Under the pieces are notes generated by a model. That model did no database searches. It saw only the letters and a list, made by a program, of their open reading frames with translations, and was not told the origin of the DNA. 64,000 nucleotides of DNA from Selenomonas sp. oral taxon 920 (GTDB lineage Bacteria; Bacillota; Negativicutes; Selenomonadales; Selenomonadaceae), in the NCBI RefSeq assembly GCF_001717585.1, contig NZ_CP017042.1, positions 124,001 to 188,000 of the forward strand, written 5' to 3'. Within the stretch, counting starts at the first letter, position 1. Each line of letters starts with the position of its first letter. Positions 16,706 through 24,915 of this stretch are shown here, piece by piece. Made by a program: the position numbers and the translations under genes.

Positions 16706-18334
16706 ATGGACAAGAAAGGGTATGCTCTGCTGAGCGATCCGTTCCAAAACAAGGGGACGGCGTTCAGTGCCGACGAGCGCGTACAGTTTGGACTTACGGG
16801 CCTCCTGCCGCCGCATGTTGACACGATTGCGGAGCAGGCGCAGCGCATCTATCAGCAGATGGAACGCAAGAGCTCGGGGATCGAGAAGCGCCGCTTCCTG
16901 ATGGATGTGTTCAACCGCAACCGCCGTCTGTTCTACTATGTGTTCCGTCAGCATATCGCAGAGCTCATGCCGATCGTCTACGATCCCGTGATCGCTGAGA
17001 GCATCGAGCAGTACAGCGAGCAGTTTATCAATCCGCAGGAGACGGCGTATCTCTCGATCGATCATCCGGAGGAGGTCGAGACGACGCTGCGGCAGGCGGC
17101 GGGCGACCGGGAGATCCGTCTCATCGTTGCAACGGACGCAGAGGGCATTCTCGGCATCGGCGACTGGGGGACGAACGGTGCCGATATCGCCGTCGGGAAG
17201 CTGATGGTCTATACCGCGGCGGCGGGGATTGATCCCGCGTCGGTACTGCCGGTCATGCTCGACTGCGGGACGAACCGCGCGAGCCTCCTGCAGGATCCGC
17301 TCTACCTCGGCAATCGCCACGAACGCGTGCGGGGCAAGGCATACGACGACTTCATCGATGCCTTTGTGCAGACGGCAGAGCGGCTTTTCCCCCGTCTCTA
17401 TCTCCACTTCGAGGACTTTGGACGCTCGAACGCGGCACCGATCCTGCGCCGGTACCAAAAGACCTATCCCGTCTTCAACGACGACTGCCAGGGGACGGGC
17501 ATCATCACGCTCGCAGGGCTCCTTGGCGCGATGAAGATCACGGGGCAGAGGCTCACAGAGCAGAGATACATGTGCTTCGGCGCGGGCACGGCGGGTGCGG
17601 GCATCACAAGCCGCATCTGCCGCGAGATGGCCGAGCAGGGCCTCAGCGAGGAGGAGGCGCGCGGGCATTTCTACCTCGTGGACAAGCAGGGACTCCTCTT
17701 TGACGACATGGGCGACCTGACGCCGGAGCAAAAGCCGTTCGCGCGAAAACGCAGCGAGTTCGACCATGCGGATTCCCTCACGACGCTTACGGCTGCCGTG
17801 ATGGCGGTAAAGCCGACCATCCTTGTCGGAACGTCGACAATGCCGGGCGCGTTCACAGAGACGATTGTGCGAGCGATGGCATCGTGGTGTGATCGTCCGA
17901 TCATCTTCCCACTGAGCAATCCGACGGAGCTTGCCGAGGCGACGGCGGAGGACCTCATCCGCTGGTCGGATGGGCGTGCGATGGTTGCGACCGGCGTTCC
18001 GCGTGATCCGGTCTCCTACCGGGGCACGACCTACGAGATCGGGCAGGCGAACAACGCACTGATCTATCCGGGACTCGGCCTCGGCAGCATGGCGGTCGAC
18101 GCGAAGCTCGTGACCGATGAGATGATCTCGGCTGCGGCGCATTCACTCGGCGCATTCCTTACGCCTGAGAAAAAGGGCGCTGCCGTCATCCCGCCCGTCA
18201 CGCGTCTCACCGAGTTCTCTGCCGCTGTCGCTGTCGCCGTCGCGGAGTGTGCCGTGAAGCAGGGACTGAACCGACGCGCGGTCGCGGATGTAAAGGCCGC
18301 TGTCGAGGAAATGGTCTGGAAGGCGGAATACTGA
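16706..18334 (+). CDS. NAD-dependent malic enzyme / malolactic enzyme
   Basis: 542 residues of the large-type malic enzyme family. It carries [10 protein letters not shown]-like [28 protein letters not shown] and the cofactor motif [11 protein letters not shown], with FEDFGRSNA and FNDDCQGTG near the metal site. The sequence opening resembles malolactic enzymes, but sequence alone does not separate decarboxylation to pyruvate from conversion to lactate. Cytoplasmic, C4 metabolism. The start at 16706 (MDKKGYALL) has AAAGGAG before it. Confidence 0.9.
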   Translation: MDKKGYALLSDPFQNKGTAFSADERVQFGLTGLLPPHVDTIAEQAQRIYQQMERKSSGIEKRRFLMDVFNRNRRLFYYVFRQHIAELMPIVYDPVIAESIEQYSEQFINPQETAYLSIDHPEEVETTLRQAAGDREIRLIVATDAEGILGIGDWGTNGADIAVGKLMVYTAAAGIDPASVLPVMLDCGTNRASLLQDPLYLGNRHERVRGKAYDDFIDAFVQTAERLFPRLYLHFEDFGRSNAAPILRRYQKTYPVFNDDCQGTGIITLAGLLGAMKITGQRLTEQRYMCFGAGTAGAGITSRICREMAEQGLSEEEARGHFYLVDKQGLLFDDMGDLTPEQKPFARKRSEFDHADSLTTLTAAVMAVKPTILVGTSTMPGAFTETIVRAMASWCDRPIIFPLSNPTELAEATAEDLIRWSDGRAMVATGVPRDPVSYRGTTYEIGQANNALIYPGLGLGSMAVDAKLVTDEMISAAAHSLGAFLTPEKKGAAVIPPVTRLTEFSAAVAVAVAECAVKQGLNRRAVADVKAAVEEMVWKAEY

Positions 18335-18343
18335 CGCATTGAG

Positions 18344-18383
18344 AAATCCCCCTGCATCCCAAATATGGATGCAGGGGGATTTT
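18344..18383. terminator. Bidirectional terminator
   Basis: Long stem AAATCCCCCTGCATCC and complement, with A/T runs at both ends, between the convergent malic enzyme and SLH porin genes. Confidence 0.9.
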
Positions 18384-18404
18384 GCCGTTCCGATGCCGTA
18401 AAGA

Positions 18405-19730
18405 TCAGAAGAAGAACTCAACGCGGCCGAAGAATTTGTTCATGCCGGTCTTGCCCTCGGGTTCTGCCGAGAAGATCTGCTTGCCGTGGAAGTAAATGAG
18501 AGAGCCGACGATATTCTTCCGCAGGGTGTACTGACCGCCGAACTCCCAGCCCTTCGTATTCCACATCGCACCGTCGAAGGTCGGTGCAAACGTTCCTGCG
18601 CCGCCGACGTAGCGATAGGCGGCGTAGATGCCGAATGAGCCGGGGTCTGCCTCATCTGCCCCTTTGTAGCCAAGCTCAATGTTGTAGGACTTCAGGTGCT
18701 CCTTCTTGATCTCTGCCGTTTCGTTGCTGTTGTTCTTCCAGTAGCCGCCCGAAAGGTAGACTGTCTGCGTGGGACGGTAGGTGATGCCTGCGCCATACAT
18801 CGAGAGCGGGTTCTTCATCCCGATGACGTCATGAATGAGCGCCTTGTTGCCTGCGCGCATATAGTCCAAACCGAGGTGGAATTTTTCCGAGGGATCCCAG
18901 TTCAGAGTCGCGCCCTGAATGCTGGCGGCTGTAGCCCCTTTGTAGCCGCTTTTGACAGCGTCTTCGACTTCGTCGCCCCATGCGGCATTGAGGAGGTTGT
19001 AGCGTCCTGCGTAGATCGTGCCCGAGACCTGCTTGTCCTTGCCGAATGTCAGGGCTGCACCCGAGATATTGTCATCGAACAGCATCCCTTGCTCCGTAAA
19101 GATAGGGAACTTACCGAGCTGGATCACAGTCGAACCGTACTTGCCCTCTGCATAGGCGCGTTTAAGGGTTACCCTGTCGCTGTCATCCTCGCCTGCATCT
19201 TTGTCCATCTTGGTCTTGGCATCCAGACGTGCCTTGACCGACCAGTGATCGTTCACCTCTGCTGTCGGCTCGAGACGGAAGAGCAGCTCGTTGTTTGTCT
19301 TTGTGCCGCCCATGTACTTGTTCATGAACTCGCCGCTCGTGCGCTCGTAGGTGTACTGGAGTTTTCCGTTCCACTTCACCATATCCGCGTGCTTCTCGAG
19401 ATTCGACACGCGTACGCCGAGGTTGTTGAGCTCATCCGCGAACTCCGCAGCCAGACGGTCGACGAGTGCGCGATCCGAGGCGGACATATCGCCCTTTGCC
19501 ATTGCCTTTGCCGTCATCTGCGCCATCTCATAGCGCGTGATGTTCCGATCACCGCGATACGTGCCGTCGCCGTAGCCCTCGATGATGCCGTCACTGGCGA
19601 GCTGCGACACCGCATCGTATGCCCAGTGGTCGCGTGGGACATCGCTGAACGGGTTCGCCGCCGCGAATGTCGTCGATGCCGCACCGATGACGAGTGCCGC
19701 ACTGAGCGCGGATACCAGAGTTTTCTTCAT
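18405..19730 (-). CDS. SLH-domain outer membrane porin (OmpM-like)
   Basis: 441 residues. Signal peptide (about 1-24, ending AAA-N), one S-layer homology domain (NPFSDVPRDHWAYDAVSQLA through RNITRYEMAQMTA, about 26-80), a short coiled coil (DRLAAEFADELNNLGVRVSNLE), then a C-terminal beta barrel ending in aromatic FFGRVEFFF. In Negativicutes such proteins tie the outer membrane to polyaminated peptidoglycan through the SLH domain and act as porins. The final Phe is the usual barrel-assembly signal. GGAGG lies eight bases before the ATG. This gene is the best single sign of a diderm Firmicute. Confidence 0.92.
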   Translation of the reverse strand: MKKTLVSALSAALVIGAASTTFAAANPFSDVPRDHWAYDAVSQLASDGIIEGYGDGTYRGDRNITRYEMAQMTAKAMAKGDMSASDRALVDRLAAEFADELNNLGVRVSNLEKHADMVKWNGKLQYTYERTSGEFMNKYMGGTKTNNELLFRLEPTAEVNDHWSVKARLDAKTKMDKDAGEDDSDRVTLKRAYAEGKYGSTVIQLGKFPIFTEQGMLFDDNISGAALTFGKDKQVSGTIYAGRYNLLNAAWGDEVEDAVKSGYKGATAASIQGATLNWDPSEKFHLGLDYMRAGNKALIHDVIGMKNPLSMYGAGITYRPTQTVYLSGGYWKNNSNETAEIKKEHLKSYNIELGYKGADEADPGSFGIYAAYRYVGGAGTFAPTFDGAMWNTKGWEFGGQYTLRKNIVGSLIYFHGKQIFSAEPEGKTGMNKFFGRVEFFF

Positions 19731-19874
19731 GAGAATGCCTCCTTCTGAACGCGCGGAGTAACTCCGTGCCTTCTTACACCTGCGGGAGGGAGCGGGTTGC
19801 CTGTGTTTCCAATGGGGTATTGTGTCTGCGGCCATCGTGCGCCCTATTCCCGCAAAACAATGAGATTGCTTCTT

Positions 19875-19904
19875 ATTATATAAGTATATGAGAAAATTTG
19901 TCAA
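19875..19904 (-). promoter_or_regulatory. Promoter of the SLH porin
   Basis: TTGACA (19904-19899), 18 bases, TATAAT (19880-19875). The resulting leader is about 140 bases and contains a small CGGAG/CTCCG hairpin close to the ribosome binding site. Confidence 0.7.
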
Positions 19905-19958
19905 GCAGAAATTTCAGAAAAATGGGAAGAAAATAGACAGGAATATCATTTGTTGTTC

Positions 19959-19987
19959 TTACAAGCGGAGATGAACTGTGCTATAAT
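19959..19987 (+). promoter_or_regulatory. Promoter of the diaminopropionate ammonia-lyase gene
   Basis: TTACAA, 17 bases ending TGC (extended -10), TATAAT. Confidence 0.7.
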
Positions 19988-20033
19988 GAAGGAAATCAAC
20001 GGACGACCATGGTAAATTGAGAGGAAGGGTAAT

Positions 20034-21233
20034 ATGAACGAAAGTATCAAGGCTGTGCATCTCGCGCATACGGACGGCGAACTCTCGGATGTCTCCGCGT
20101 TTGGTTCGGGTGCGACGGCACGCGCGGCAACGTTTCATCGGAGTCTGCCGACGTATGAGCCGACACCGCTCGCCGATCTCCGGCGCCTCTCGGCGGTGCT
20201 TGGCCTTTCGCGGCTCGCGGTGAAGGATGAGAGCGGGCGGTTCGGGCTGAATGCGTTCAAGGGGCTTGGGACAAGTTATGCGGTTGCACGTTATCTCGCG
20301 CAATATCTCGGGCTCGCAGAGAGCGAGATGACCTATGAGAACCTCACGAAGTCGGAGTACCGTGACCGGCTGCGCAAGGTCACACTCGTCACGGCGACGG
20401 ACGGCAATCATGGGCGCGGAATCGCGTGGGCGGCGAAGCTGTTCGGGCTTTTTGCCCATGTCTTTATGCCCAAGGGGAGCTCGACGGAGCGCCTTGCAAA
20501 TATCCGCGGACTCGGCGCGGAGGCATCGTTCACCACCTACAACTATGACGACACGGTGCGCCATGCGGCGAATCTTGCGAAGGAGAAGGGCTGGGTGCTC
20601 GTGCAGGACACGGCGTTCGAGGGCTACACCGAGCGTCCGCTCTGGATCATGCAGGGCTATACAACCCTCGCGCATGAGGCGGTGGAGCAGTACGATGAGG
20701 TGCCAACGCATATCTTTTTGCAGGCAGGCGTCGGCTCGCTGCCGGGGGCAATCGCAGGCTACTTTGCGGCGCATTACGGGGCGAAGCGTCCCGTCATCAC
20801 CATTGTCGAGCCGAACCGTGCGGACTGTATCTATCGGACCGCTGCGGCAAACGATGGGAAGCCGCATATCGTGACGGGGGAGATTAGCTCGATCATGGCG
20901 GGTCTTTCCTGCGGCGAGCCGAACCCGATCGCATGGGAGATTCTGCGGGATCACGCCGATCACTTTGTCTCCGTCCCCGAGTGGGTCGCGGCGAAGGGCA
21001 TGCGTATCCTCGGCAATCCATTGGACGACGACCCGCGCGTCGTTTCAGGCGAGAGCGGCGCGGTCACCACGGGGCTTGTCGCCGAGCTCATGCAGAACCG
21101 CAGCCTCGACTACCTGCGCGATGCCATCGGTCTCGGCAAGGACTCCCGCATCCTCTGCATCTCCACCGAGGGCGACACCGACCGCGCGAACTACCGCCGT
21201 GTGGTGTGGGACGGGCTGTATCCGAGCTATTGA
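20034..21233 (+). CDS. dpaL: Diaminopropionate ammonia-lyase
   Basis: 399 residues of the PLP fold-type II family (YgeX/DpaL). It converts 2,3-diaminopropionate to pyruvate and ammonia in the cytoplasm. The PLP lysine is in FGLNAFKGLGTSY (Lys76), the substrate loop is TATDGNHGRGIAWAA, and the phosphate-binding loop is AGVGSLPGAIAGY. GAGGAAGG precedes the ATG. A small gene of unknown function follows 81 bases downstream and may be cotranscribed. Confidence 0.92.
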   Translation: MNESIKAVHLAHTDGELSDVSAFGSGATARAATFHRSLPTYEPTPLADLRRLSAVLGLSRLAVKDESGRFGLNAFKGLGTSYAVARYLAQYLGLAESEMTYENLTKSEYRDRLRKVTLVTATDGNHGRGIAWAAKLFGLFAHVFMPKGSSTERLANIRGLGAEASFTTYNYDDTVRHAANLAKEKGWVLVQDTAFEGYTERPLWIMQGYTTLAHEAVEQYDEVPTHIFLQAGVGSLPGAIAGYFAAHYGAKRPVITIVEPNRADCIYRTAAANDGKPHIVTGEISSIMAGLSCGEPNPIAWEILRDHADHFVSVPEWVAAKGMRILGNPLDDDPRVVSGESGAVTTGLVAELMQNRSLDYLRDAIGLGKDSRILCISTEGDTDRANYRRVVWDGLYPSY

Positions 21234-21314
21234 GCGATGCCCGGCTGTCCGCTGCGGCAGTGCATGGAGAACCGCATTGCACCCCGAAGGGGCGCCATGA
21301 TCGGAGGGATCCGA

Positions 21315-21887
21315 ATGACGGAAAATGAACGCTATATTGCGGCACTGACTGTGAATGATGTGCCGTGGCACCGACTAACGACACCCTATGGGCGTGCAGC
21401 GGAGTTTCCTCGGTACTTTGCTGTGTTGGAGACCATGGACGACCTTGCTGCGGCGGAGGATGCCCTCTGCGAACTGACCATCAACACGGAGCATCAGGGC
21501 ACGTTTTGGCACGCAACGCCGTTTGCGCTCGTCTTTCTCGTGCGGATCTTTCGGTGCGCACTTGCCGCGCAGACAGACAATGAAATCGCACGCAGGATTG
21601 CGGAGCGGCTCTTGGAGCACTTCCTGCTGATTGCCGAATGCATCCGTATGGGTGATTCGATAGAGCATGCCGCGTCCTTACCTCACTTCTCCGATCTGCT
21701 TCGGGAGGAATACCTCTGGTCGGAGGTCTACGACGAGGAGGAGGACGAACTGCGCTGGGAGGACGATGATGTTTTCCCCGCGGAACTCTTCTATAGCTTT
21801 TACTACTACTCTGCTCAGGTACTTGCTTCGTGCGAGGCTGAACTCAAACAAGAAACCTTGGACAGCGAGATGATGAATCGCATATAA
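21315..21887 (+). CDS. Acidic protein of unknown function
   Basis: 190 residues with no signal peptide and no membrane segment. It is strongly acidic near the C-terminus (YDEEEDELRWEDDDVF) and has helical, Leu/Ala-rich repeats before it. No family recognised; composition is compatible with a small immunity- or chaperone-like helical protein, which is a guess. GGAGGG lies seven bases before the chosen ATG at 21315. It follows dpaL without an evident promoter and ends at a GC-rich hairpin. Confidence 0.65.
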   Translation: MTENERYIAALTVNDVPWHRLTTPYGRAAEFPRYFAVLETMDDLAAAEDALCELTINTEHQGTFWHATPFALVFLVRIFRCALAAQTDNEIARRIAERLLEHFLLIAECIRMGDSIEHAASLPHFSDLLREEYLWSEVYDEEEDELRWEDDDVFPAELFYSFYYYSAQVLASCEAELKQETLDSEMMNRI

Positions 21888-21893
21888 AACGTG

Positions 21894-21930
21894 CAACCCC
21901 CTCTGTACGATAAACGTGCAGAGGGGGTTG
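21894..21930. terminator. Terminator-like hairpin
   Basis: CAACCCCCTCTG paired with CAGAGGGGGTTG. The T run on either side is weak. Confidence 0.55.
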
Positions 21931-21954
21931 TATAATGCTATAGTATTTTATCTT

Positions 21955-22292
21955 CCTGTTTTTTGCGCACACCAATATTTTCTCGCGACCAGAGACGAAG
22001 CGCGGATTCGGTGTATTAATCGCTTTGCTGAATAAGCTCGGAACAGCGCTGTATTTTTGAAGAATTTGCGTATCCTGCGTCGACAAAATACACTCGTTTG
22101 GAAGGTCGCTTATCCATGCGGAAAGCTCGGCTGTTCGCTTTAGAACCTCCCGTACCTTATCCAGAACGGCTATTTTATCCAGTGAAATTTTGGGCCGTAA
22201 CTGCTGCCAAAAAGATGGGGCGAAATCAAACGGATAGTATGCACGGGCAGGGCATATCAGACTATTGGCATCGATGAGGTATTTTTGCTCAA
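21955..22292 (-). pseudogene. DUF4411 (PIN-like) toxin remnant
   Basis: The frame YLIDANSLICPARAYYPFDF, then PSFWQQL, KIAVLDKV and LSAWISDLP matches the N-terminal half of the DUF4411 family, including the first PIN aspartate (IDAN). The probable TTG start at 22292 is out of frame with the body because the A run after it is one base short (TTG AGC then five A). The second half is missing: after about 100 residues the match is lost. It follows the ImmA-like pseudogene directly, the usual gene order of this pair. Confidence 0.7.
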
Positions 22293-22293
22293 C

Positions 22294-23245
22294 TCAGACG
22301 CCTCCCATCCGCTCAAGTGCACCTCTGTAGGTTCTGCGATTTGTTGCTGTCAGCCGGTAGGCATCTGTATCCTGTGTGTTTCCTTGAATCACACTCCGTT
22401 CAAGGGCGGCGAGGAAACGATGATCAAGGTTTGAGAGCAGAGTGTTGTAGAAATCTCCGCCACTGCTTTTCTTTTTTTTGTGCCTTTGCACGCTCCCAAC
22501 GCTCCTTTTGCAGAGCGAGCATACGCGCATATACATCTCGTGGTATTCTTTTCATCTCATAGGCGCGCCGCAGAATTACGGCTTCACTGCATCGGAAATG
22601 ACGTGCGGCCCGTTCTATCATATCTTTAACAGGAATGGACGACTCCCATACTTCGGAAAAATCTGCTGCAGGGACGAGCAGTTCTGTTGCAACGGCATTG
22701 CACTTCTGTTCGAGCAGACTTACGTGTTCATCCGACCATTCGGGGTTGTTGAAGAGGCTGTTTTTGCCGAGCCATACATGAACGTTTCGTGTAGGAGAGA
22801 GAAGAGGCGTCCGTTTGCTGTGTCTGTTGTGTTTACAAAGATGAGCGGCGCATGGGTATCAATCAGGGTAAACGCACGAAATTCCTTCACATCGAGTGGA
22901 CGATGTGTATTTGCTCCGATCTTTCCACCCGTAAAGATGAGAAACCCATGCTGTGCGAGTGTGTTACGGAGGCGATTGAAATTATCTTCTGCATTTTTTA
23001 CTTCCTACGGTGCGGTATTCGGCAAGTGCGATATCCTCGTCAGGCGGTGTCTGTAGAAGGAAATAGCCGAATGGAATACGCGTCTTCCTGCTCATCGCTT
23101 CCAGCTGTTTCAGTGTCGGCTGCTTTTCTCCGGTCTTCCATGCGTTCAGCTGGTCGAGTACATCGGGAGCGACCTGATCTTCATGGACATTCTGCATGAT
23201 CCAGTCGATCACGGGCGCATGAATCGGTACCGTGACGGTTGCCAT
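22294..23245 (-). pseudogene. XRE/ImmA-IrrE metallopeptidase, decayed
   Basis: Partner of the DUF4411 remnant. The first 75 residues (IDWIMQNVHEDQVAPDVLDQ, LKQLEAMSRKTRIPFGYFLL) are the helix-turn-helix part and are intact. The frame then shifts at a six-A run (about 23001) and much of the central domain appears deleted. It shifts again inside the zinc site: CTACACGAAACGTTCAT reads LHE then loses frame, where HETVH is expected. A third shift lies at an eight-A run near 22475, before the C-terminal SGGDFYNTLLSNLDHRF. AGGAGG precedes the ATG. Not functional as read. Confidence 0.8.
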
Positions 23246-23350
23246 TCGAACCACCTCCTTCTGGCTGTTTCTTTCATGATAGCATATTTATGGAGTGAGT
23301 TCTATAGAAAACAACCTACCGGCTGCCGAAATGCAGAGTTTATCAGGCCT

Positions 23351-23418
23351 GTATTTCCGTTTTTGTTGAAAAACGGAAATACAAAAGGTATAATGGGCAT
23401 AGAAATTTCCGTTTGTAT
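23351..23418 (+). promoter_or_regulatory. Operator and promoter of the Fic gene
   Basis: A perfect 14-base inverted repeat (23351-23364 and 23369-23382, core TATTTCCGTTTTT, loop GTTG) occupies the -35 region. The -10 TATAAT is at 23389-23394. A further half site (ATTTCCGTTTGTAT) lies at 23405-23418, near the transcription start. The layout suggests repression, probably autoregulation by the winged helix of the Fic protein. Confidence 0.75.
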
Positions 23419-23432
23419 GGGAGGGGAGCGGT

Positions 23433-24581
23433 ATGAACACGCGTGCAGGATACGAGCGACAGAATCTGACAGGAGAGTTTGCCTATTCTTCCTTTGTTCC
23501 AAGTTCCTTGCCGCCCAACCCGTCCGTCGTGCTTGATGCGGAGGGGGTGGAACTCCTGGTTGCGGCGCATCGTCAGCTCGCATTGCTTGAGGGGCTTGCG
23601 GCGCGTATTCCAAATATGGAGCTGTTTGTCTCCATGTACGTTCGTAAGGAAGCACTGCTCTCCTCCCAGATTGAGGGGACACAGGCGACACTTGAGGATG
23701 TGCTCGACCCGCTCGTGGATGTAAATGTCAATCGGGATGTTGCGGATGTCGTGAACTACATCCGAGCAACGGAGTTCGCACTGCGCCGCCGCAGAGAGCT
23801 GCCGCTCTGCAGTCGTCTGATTCGTGAGATGCATGGTGTTCTGATGGAGGGAGTGCGCGGGCAGGAGAAATATCCCGGCGAGTTTCGGCGCACACAGAAC
23901 TGGATCGGCGGGGCGGGCAGCACGCTGAAGAACGCACGCTATATTCCGCCGAATGTAGAGGATATGAATGCGGCGATGTCCGCACTTGAGACGTATATGA
24001 ACGCAGAGGACACACTCGATCCACTGATTCGTACGGCACTCGTTCACTATCAGTTCGAGACGATTCACCCCTTTCTTGATGGGAATGGACGCATCGGACG
24101 GCTGTTGATTACGCTATTCCTGATGGAGCAAAATCTCCTGAGCACGCCTGCACTCTACATCTCCTATTTCCTGAAGCAAAACCGTATCGAATACTATGAT
24201 CGTATGACGGAGGTGCGGCGCACTGGGAATTATGAGCAGTGGATCCTGTTCTTTCTGCGTGCGGTTGCGGTGTCAGCAGCGGATGCTGTAGCGGCGATCG
24301 ACTGCCTGCACGCGCTTCATGAAAAGAATGTGGGCGTGCTCACGGATGGGACGAATAAAAAGCAGCGTACCACCCTGACGAAACTCTTTTCCTACCTCGA
24401 AGCACATCCCATGATCGAAGTGAAAAAGACCGCCGAGGCACTGGGAACATCCTATAACGCCGTCTCACGTGCCGTTGCGGTACTGATCGAAAAGGGGATC
24501 TTGGAGCAGCAGGCGCAGGTCGGCAAAACACGGATTTATTCGTATGCAGAGTACTTGGAGATTTTGCGGGGGGATACGTGA
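23433..24581 (+). CDS. Fic family protein with N-terminal inhibitory motif and C-terminal winged helix
   Basis: 382 residues. The Fic motif HPFLDGNGRIGR is complete (residues 212-223; His212 is the catalytic base), so AMP transfer from ATP to a target hydroxyl is expected. The inhibitory motif (S/T)xxxE(G/N) is present in the N-terminal part as SSQIEG (Ser77, Glu81), making this a class II, self-inhibited Fic. The C-terminal region (about 310-365, MIEVKKTAEALGTSYNAVSR) is a winged helix for DNA binding. GGGAGGGGAG precedes the ATG. Targets are unknown. Confidence 0.93.
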   Translation: MNTRAGYERQNLTGEFAYSSFVPSSLPPNPSVVLDAEGVELLVAAHRQLALLEGLAARIPNMELFVSMYVRKEALLSSQIEGTQATLEDVLDPLVDVNVNRDVADVVNYIRATEFALRRRRELPLCSRLIREMHGVLMEGVRGQEKYPGEFRRTQNWIGGAGSTLKNARYIPPNVEDMNAAMSALETYMNAEDTLDPLIRTALVHYQFETIHPFLDGNGRIGRLLITLFLMEQNLLSTPALYISYFLKQNRIEYYDRMTEVRRTGNYEQWILFFLRAVAVSAADAVAAIDCLHALHEKNVGVLTDGTNKKQRTTLTKLFSYLEAHPMIEVKKTAEALGTSYNAVSRAVAVLIEKGILEQQAQVGKTRIYSYAEYLEILRGDT

Positions 24582-24746
24582 TCTGTCAGCGCGATTCGAT
24601 CAGCTTAAACGGTGTGAAGAGGCATACACTTCTGTCATGGTTTTTATGATACATCAAAGCAATGATATGCAGGATTTTTGGTAACGGACGAGAATATTTA
24701 TTTATGCCATACATCCCCTTTTTGGATGTTTCAAATGGTATCAAAA

Positions 24747-24880
24747 GCACGGATAAATTCAGCACCGCCATCATGGCGCATTTTTTCGCCCTGTCTGCGT
24801 CAATAAATCCTTCACAGAGCCCCGCTATGCGACCGATTTAATTCCCTGACAGGACAAAAATTTGCACAAATCATCGGCGA
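24747..24880. repeat. Interspersed repeat, copy 1
   Basis: About 130 bases beginning GCACGGATAAATTCAGCACC and containing CGTCAATAAATCCTTCACAG, CCCCGCTATGC and GACAGGACAAAAATTTGC. The same order of motifs occurs at 58545-58680 and, shortened, at 58204-58272. It lies directly upstream of the restriction-modification genes. It may be the end of an insertion sequence or a non-autonomous element; no transposase is in the window. The stretch 24582-24746 before it holds nothing I recognise. Confidence 0.65.
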
Positions 24881-24915
24881 CTCCTATGAGGGTGCATGAA
24901 ACGGAGAACATATCA

